Positions 29,785-33,894 of a stretch of 33,894 nucleotides of DNA are shown here, in pieces. A model generated the notes under the pieces. That model was not told the DNA's origin. It saw only the letters and a program-made list of their open reading frames with translations, and made no database searches. The stretch's first letter is position 1, and each line of letters opens with the position of its first letter. Position numbers and translations under genes: made by a program. Where the stretch lies: IMG/VR virus record IMGVR_UViG_3300017776_000071, positions 1 to 33,894 of that record. The stretch is one strand, 5' to 3'. Source of the stretch: a virus.

Positions 29785-30720
29785 ATGGCTAAAGTAACAA
29801 ACGCCTTTGACACATATACTGCTACTTCTGACCGAGAACAGTTGTCTGATATTATCTACAACATTTCTCCAATGAGTACGCCATTTATGAGTTCTATTGG
29901 CAAAACTAATGTAAGAAATGTCCAGTTTGACTGGCAAACAGAAGCTCTACCAAGTCCATCTGGAACAGGACAATTAGAAGGTTTTGAACTTTCTCGTGCT
30001 GCTTCAACTGCAACGGTTAGAGAAATCAACTACTGTCAAATCAGTAGCCGTGATGCAACTGTCACTAACACTCAAGATGCCTCTGATGCAGCGGGAAAAA
30101 AATCAGAAATGGCGCATCAACTAGCTATTATGGCTAAGGCCTTAAAGCGCGATATGGAAACGGCTTTATGCTCTAAAGTCGCTAAAAATGCGGGTGCAGC
30201 AGCTACAGTTCGTCAAACTGGTGGATTTGAAACGTGGACAGAAACAAATGTATCTCGTGGTACTAATGGCGCGGGCGCTGGTAACGGTGCTGCCCCAACT
30301 GACGGTACAGCGCGTGCGTTTAGTGAAACCATCTTGAAAGCAGTACAACAACTCTGCTTTGCAAATGGTGGTGAGCCTTCAATGTTAGTCGTTGGCCCAC
30401 ACGTTAAAGGTGTTGTATCTGGTTTTAGTGGCAGAACTTCTGTTACGCAAACAGTAGATGCAAATACAGTTGAAGCATCAGTAGCTATCTACGCGGGTGA
30501 CTTTGGAGAACTTAAAGTAGTTCCTTCAAACTTCAGTCGTGCAAGATCAGCTTTATTTGTTGATCCTAACTACGCGAAAACTTGTTTTTTAAGAGATTTT
30601 GACACAATTGATATCGCAACTATTGGTGATGCAATTACGAAAATGTTAGTCGTTGAATTTGGATTAGAAGTATCAAATGAGAAGGCTCACGGAATCGCTG
30701 CTGACTTATCAACTTCATAA
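29785..30720 (+). CDS. Major capsid protein (SU10-like, HK97 fold)
   Basis: A 311-residue protein with AAAAGGTATAAAA before the ATG. TYTATSDREQLSDIIYNISP at the start, then TPFMSSIGKTNVRNVQFDWQ and RDATVTNTQDASDAAGKKSE, is the typical order of the SU10-type (DUF5309) capsid family, an HK97-fold group. It ends shortly before a strong terminator. Hexamers and pentamers of this protein form the head. Confidence 0.9.
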   Translation: MAKVTNAFDTYTATSDREQLSDIIYNISPMSTPFMSSIGKTNVRNVQFDWQTEALPSPSGTGQLEGFELSRAASTATVREINYCQISSRDATVTNTQDASDAAGKKSEMAHQLAIMAKALKRDMETALCSKVAKNAGAAATVRQTGGFETWTETNVSRGTNGAGAGNGAAPTDGTARAFSETILKAVQQLCFANGGEPSMLVVGPHVKGVVSGFSGRTSVTQTVDANTVEASVAIYAGDFGELKVVPSNFSRARSALFVDPNYAKTCFLRDFDTIDIATIGDAITKMLVVEFGLEVSNEKAHGIAADLSTS

Positions 30721-30728
30721 GTTGTAGC

Positions 30729-30760
30729 AAGAGGGGTGAGTAATCGCCCCTCTTTTTTTA
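30729..30760 (+). terminator. Rho-independent terminator after the capsid gene
   Basis: AAGAGGGG (30729-30736) pairs with CCCCTCTT (30747-30754) around a 10-base loop, followed by a T-run to 30759. A classic intrinsic terminator. It may lower expression of the adaptor and tail genes relative to capsid. Confidence 0.88.
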
Positions 30761-30770
30761 GGTTTTTAAC

Positions 30771-31061
30771 ATGGCAAAAAGAACAGTTATAGATTCAAAG
30801 TCAGGCTTTATTAATGAGTTTGCTACTGAGGATGATAAGAATATCTACCACACCACGCAAAATGTTCAGCCTGTTCTGGATAATGTAAAGAATTTATCTT
30901 ATGGCACTCAAGGCAAAGAATTAAAACACGTTGCTGAAGTACCTATGGTAATATATCAACAAGCAATACGCGAAGGTTGGGCTAACGATAGAAAGCAATG
31001 GAAGAAATGGCTCAACGACCCAGATAATAAATTATTTAGAATATGGCAAGGTAGAGTATGA
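30771..31061 (+). CDS. Hypothetical protein after the capsid (96 aa)
   Basis: A basic-to-neutral protein starting MAKRTVIDSKSGFINEFATE and including YQQAIREGWANDRKQWKKWL and ending WQGRV. This family is common right after the capsid gene in HMO-2011-like phages. The Trp-rich end may contact other head parts. Function unknown. It overlaps the adaptor gene by 4 bases. Confidence 0.68.
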   Translation: MAKRTVIDSKSGFINEFATEDDKNIYHTTQNVQPVLDNVKNLSYGTQGKELKHVAEVPMVIYQQAIREGWANDRKQWKKWLNDPDNKLFRIWQGRV

Positions 31062-31705
31062 CGTATGATGAACTAAAAACACAGATCGCCAATTATTTAA
31101 ATAGAAGTGATCTTACCTCACAGATTGATATTTTTATTGATACTACGGAAGCAGAATTAAACCGTAAGCTGAGAGATAAAGATATGATTAAAAGAGCCAC
31201 AGCAACTGCTGATGGTCAATACTTAACTTTACCTACAGATTGGTTGGAAGTAATCAATGTAGAAATTACATCAGGTGATTTTACGCCTTTATTTCAACAA
31301 TCCATAGAATCATTAGATATATTTAGACGAGCTAATAATAATAGTTCAGGACAGCCAAAGTATTTTGCAATTGTAGATGGCACGTTAGAACTTGCCCCTA
31401 CCCCTGACACTTCATATACATTACAATTAACTTATTACGGTAAAATCAGCGCGTTAAGCGACTCGAACACCAGTAACTTTGTTTCATTAAACCATCCAGA
31501 TGTTTATTTGTATGGAGCAATGAAGCAAGCCTCTATTTATCTAATGGAAGATGATAGAGTACAAATGTTTACTGCGCAATTTGAATTAGCATTAGAAGAA
31601 ATGCGTATGCAACAAGAAAAGGCTGCTTTTGGTCAAGGCTCTTTAATACAAAGACGCAGAACTTACGGCAAGCCACGCAACACAACATATTTTATGAGAA
31701 ATTAG
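31058..31705 (+). CDS. Head-tail adaptor protein (SU10 adaptor-like)
   Basis: A 215-residue protein starting MTYDELKTQIANYLNRSDLT, with IDTTEAELNRKLRDKDMIKR, LPTDWLEVINVEI and YTLQLTYYGKISALS. This is the layout of the short-tailed phage adaptor family that binds beneath the portal (P22 gp4 and T7 gp11 position). It makes the ring between the portal and the tail hub. The assignment is by motif resemblance and gene order. Confidence 0.75.
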   Translation: MTYDELKTQIANYLNRSDLTSQIDIFIDTTEAELNRKLRDKDMIKRATATADGQYLTLPTDWLEVINVEITSGDFTPLFQQSIESLDIFRRANNNSSGQPKYFAIVDGTLELAPTPDTSYTLQLTYYGKISALSDSNTSNFVSLNHPDVYLYGAMKQASIYLMEDDRVQMFTAQFELALEEMRMQQEKAAFGQGSLIQRRRTYGKPRNTTYFMRN

Positions 31706-31718
31706 GAGTTAAACAATA

Positions 31719-32114
31719 ATGGCTGGATTTACAGATTATTTAGAAGATAAAGTATTAGACCATGTATTTGGTGGTAGTGCTTACACAGCACCAGGAACTT
31801 TATACGTTGGTTTATTTACGGCAGCACCTTCTGATACTGGTGGCGGTACTGAATGTTCAGGTGGTTCATACGCAAGAAAAAGTATGGCTGCAATGACAGT
31901 TTCAGGAACTTCACCTACTACAGCAACCAATGGCGCAGCAGTGGAATTTGTTACTGCAACAGGTTCTTGGGGTACAGTAACCCATGTAGGTATTTTTGAC
32001 GCATCATCAAGTGGCAACTTAATGGCTTGGGCTGCGTTATCTGCATCTAAGGCAGTAGCAAGTGGCGATGTATTTAGATTCGATGCTGGTGACTTAGACG
32101 TTACTTTGGCTTAA
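31719..32114 (+). CDS. Virion protein, tail/head fibre-like (131 aa)
   Basis: Starts MAGFTDYLEDKVLDHVFGGS and continues with Ser, Thr, Gly and Ala-rich strands (APGTLYVGLFTAAPSDTGGG, TATGSWGTVTHVGIFDASSS, AGDLDVTLA). This pattern is common in a phage tail or head-fibre accessory family. It starts behind AGGAGTTAAACAATA. It stands upstream of the repeat protein and the fibre. Confidence 0.65.
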   Translation: MAGFTDYLEDKVLDHVFGGSAYTAPGTLYVGLFTAAPSDTGGGTECSGGSYARKSMAAMTVSGTSPTTATNGAAVEFVTATGSWGTVTHVGIFDASSSGNLMAWAALSASKAVASGDVFRFDAGDLDVTLA

Positions 32115-32117
32115 TTA

Positions 32118-32888
32118 ATGGCCTCCGTTGGTTACGGTGTTTATAACTATGGCATAGCTGCGTATGGTACTCCTCAGTATGAGGTTGCAGCAGCTACTAT
32201 AGCGCAAACGTCAGGTGTTTCGGCATCTGGCTCAATGACGTTTGCTGTATCTGCAACATCAGCACAAACATCAGGCGTAACCGCAAGTGGGCGTTTAGTT
32301 AAACTAGGCGCAAGTACCATAGCGCAAACCTCTGCGGTAACGGCAACAGCCGAAGTGGTAAAACTCGGTACTGCAACTATGGCGCAGACTTCTGGTTTTA
32401 CCGCTACTGGCAGACAAATAGATCGTGGTCAAGCTACGATTGCACAAACATCAGGATTAACCGCAACCGCAGAAATAGTCAAACTTGGTACAGCCACGCT
32501 TGCACAAACCTCTGGGTTAAGCGCAACAGCCGTTATTGTCTTGGATGGTGAAGCTACCATAGCACAAACAAGCGCGATGACTGCATCAGGTACACTGGTT
32601 AAATTAGGTGTAGCAACACTAGCACAAACGTCAGGCATGACAGCTACACCAGAAATTATTGCATCAGGATCAGCGACCATAGAGCAGATAAGTGGTTTTA
32701 CTGCACTTGGTGGTATAATATATTCTGGTACGGCAACTATCGCACAAACATCTAGTGTTTCCGCGATTGGTAGCTTAAAATGGGCAGATGATACTGTAAC
32801 GACAACCAATTATACGGATCAAACAGTAACCACAACAACTTGGACAGACCAATCCGATCCGTCAACGTCTTGGTCAGAAGCAGCATAA
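32118..32888 (+). CDS. Virion protein with ten 20-residue tandem repeats
   Basis: A 256-residue protein. Residues 26-225 are ten unbroken copies of a 20-residue unit, with consensus ATIAQTSGLTATAEIVKLGT, with no insertions, so the DNA repeats every 60 bp (32193-32792). The start (GYGVYNYGIAAYGTPQYE) is Tyr/Gly-rich and the end (TWTDQSDPSTSWSEAA) is Thr/Trp-rich. A regular 20-residue repeat of this kind could form a beta solenoid fibre or surface decoration. It lies before the tail fibre. Family not recognised. Confidence 0.75.
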   Translation: MASVGYGVYNYGIAAYGTPQYEVAAATIAQTSGVSASGSMTFAVSATSAQTSGVTASGRLVKLGASTIAQTSAVTATAEVVKLGTATMAQTSGFTATGRQIDRGQATIAQTSGLTATAEIVKLGTATLAQTSGLSATAVIVLDGEATIAQTSAMTASGTLVKLGVATLAQTSGMTATPEIIASGSATIEQISGFTALGGIIYSGTATIAQTSSVSAIGSLKWADDTVTTTNYTDQTVTTTTWTDQSDPSTSWSEAA

Positions 32889-32902
32889 CATAGGAAAGAA
32901 TT

Positions 32903-33894
32903 ATGGCAGATACAACAACTACAAATTTAAGTTTAACCAAACCAGAAGTGGGGGCAAGTACCGATACCTGGGGAACAAAACTTAATACTGATCTTGACAC
33001 TATAGATGCGATATTTGGTGCATCAGGTACAGCCGTTAATATGGGGGCAGTTACTTTTACCGAAATTAAAAGCTCAACCTCTGGAACATCAAACTTCATA
33101 GCGGGTGTCAACGCAGGTAACAGCATTGCAAGCGGTGGTAATTATAATGTCTGCGTAGGCGATGAAGCGGGTACAGCAATAACTACGGGTGATAATAATG
33201 TTGCTATTGGCTATCAGGCTTTAGATGCAGAAGATACTAGAAGTGACTCTATTGCAATAGGCTATCGTGCCTTAACTGCACAAAACGGAGATACTGGAAA
33301 TACCTACAACATAGCTATAGGTACTGATGCTGCGTTGTCTCTTACAACAGGAAACAGAAATGTTTATATCGGTGCGTTATCAGGTGATGCAAATGTAACA
33401 GGTGATGGTAATACTGCGCTTGGACATAATACTTTATCAACTAATACTCATTCAGAAAACAACGTAGCAGTAGGTTATGAAGCTCTAAAAACTTTTAATG
33501 TTGGTTCTGGCTCTGCTTTTAATGTTGCAGTAGGAAGCGTAGCTTTAACAGCTTGTACTACTGGAGCTAATAATACAGCAATTGGTGGTAGTGCTTTAAC
33601 AGCAAACACCACAGGTACAGGTAACACCGCAGTAGGTAATTCTGCTGGAGCAGCTATAACAACAGGCGGTTACAATACATTAATGGGTAATCTTTCTGGT
33701 GACGCTATAACTACTGGAACACAGAATGTTGCTTATGGTGCAGTATCATTTACAAATGCTACTACTGGTAATTACAACACTGCTCTTGGATATAATGCTT
33801 TATCAGCAAACACTACAGCAAATAATAATACAGCCGTTGGTCATAGTGCTTTAGCAGTAAATACTACAGGTACAAGAAATATAGCAATAGGAAA
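32903..33894 (+). CDS. Tail fibre protein, N-terminal part (runs off the window)
   Basis: ATG 32903 with AGGAAAGAATT upstream. The start [20 protein letters not shown] and [16 protein letters not shown] is a typical phage-fibre anchor. After it come about 14 repeats of the form N-(T/V)-A-(V/I)-G-x-x-A-L-x-x-x-T-T-G, which resemble the YadA-like head repeat of trimeric adhesins. The gene has no stop and leads in frame into base 2 of the window, where the S74 domain ends it. Confidence 0.85.
   Translation, partial: MADTTTTNLSLTKPEVGASTDTWGTKLNTDLDTIDAIFGASGTAVNMGAVTFTEIKSSTSGTSNFIAGVNAGNSIASGGNYNVCVGDEAGTAITTGDNNVAIGYQALDAEDTRSDSIAIGYRALTAQNGDTGNTYNIAIGTDAALSLTTGNRNVYIGALSGDANVTGDGNTALGHNTLSTNTHSENNVAVGYEALKTFNVGSGSAFNVAVGSVALTACTTGANNTAIGGSALTANTTGTGNTAVGNSAGAAITTGGYNTLMGNLSGDAITTGTQNVAYGAVSFTNATTGNYNTALGYNALSANTTANNNTAVGHSALAVNTTGTRNIAIG

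Noticed and set aside
1-33894. tRNA genes, integrase or attachment site
   Set aside because: I saw no cloverleaf pattern, no tyrosine or serine recombinase motif and no flanking direct repeats. A weak tRNA could still be missed by eye.

Overview
This window looks like the near-complete or complete genome of a small, AT-rich, tailed double-stranded DNA phage with a short (podovirus-type) tail. The portal is of the P22 type, the head genes are SU10/HMO-2011-like, and I see no tape-measure, tail-tube or sheath gene. The first and last bases fall in the same reading frame of the same tail-fibre gene, so the map is probably circular with the cut placed inside the fibre. The host must be Gram-negative, because there is a lipoprotein signal and outer-membrane secretion genes. 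The base composition and gene families resemble phages of low-GC marine bacteria. I see no integrase, no RNA polymerase and no DNA polymerase.

Layout. 1-7779 (+): end of the tail fibre, small virion proteins, a tail hub/DNA-stabilisation protein, an acyltransferase-like internal protein and three ejection-type proteins. 7786-11480 (+): a tightly overlapping cargo block with a PD-(D/E)XK-like nuclease, a membrane protein, CsgF, CsgG, a secreted curlin-like repeat protein and a FecR-domain protein with a curlin-like tail. 11477-11713 (-): a DUF3310 protein, divergent from the early operon. 11780-18183 (+): HTH regulator, resolvase, Cas4/AddB-like nuclease, Sak4-like recombinase, SSB-like protein, TOPRIM-helicase, DNA methyltransferase and small proteins. 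18185-18367: a 22-bp palindromic repeat array and promoter before an HTH protein (18368-18802). 18869-21472 (-): eleven small, mostly unknown genes, many overlapping by a few bases, with three related intergenic hairpins. 21618-26026 (+): small terminase, a DnaA-box cluster that looks like an origin, large terminase and portal. 26010-28709 (+): tiny basic proteins, holin, lysozyme and a spanin-like protein. 28746-33894 (+): scaffold, capsid, terminator, adaptor, a protein with ten 20-residue repeats, and the start of the fibre.

How it fits together. The early genes supply primase-helicase, SSB-like, annealing and nuclease functions but no polymerase. With three perfect DnaA boxes between the terminase genes, this suggests that host DnaA and host polymerase III replicate the phage. 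The most striking content is the curli secretion block. A phage-encoded outer-membrane CsgG pore, its CsgF partner and two curlin-like exported proteins sit directly behind a small membrane protein, in the same direction as the virion genes. This could be a late system that exports amyloid-like fibres from the infected cell, or that opens the outer membrane for virion release.
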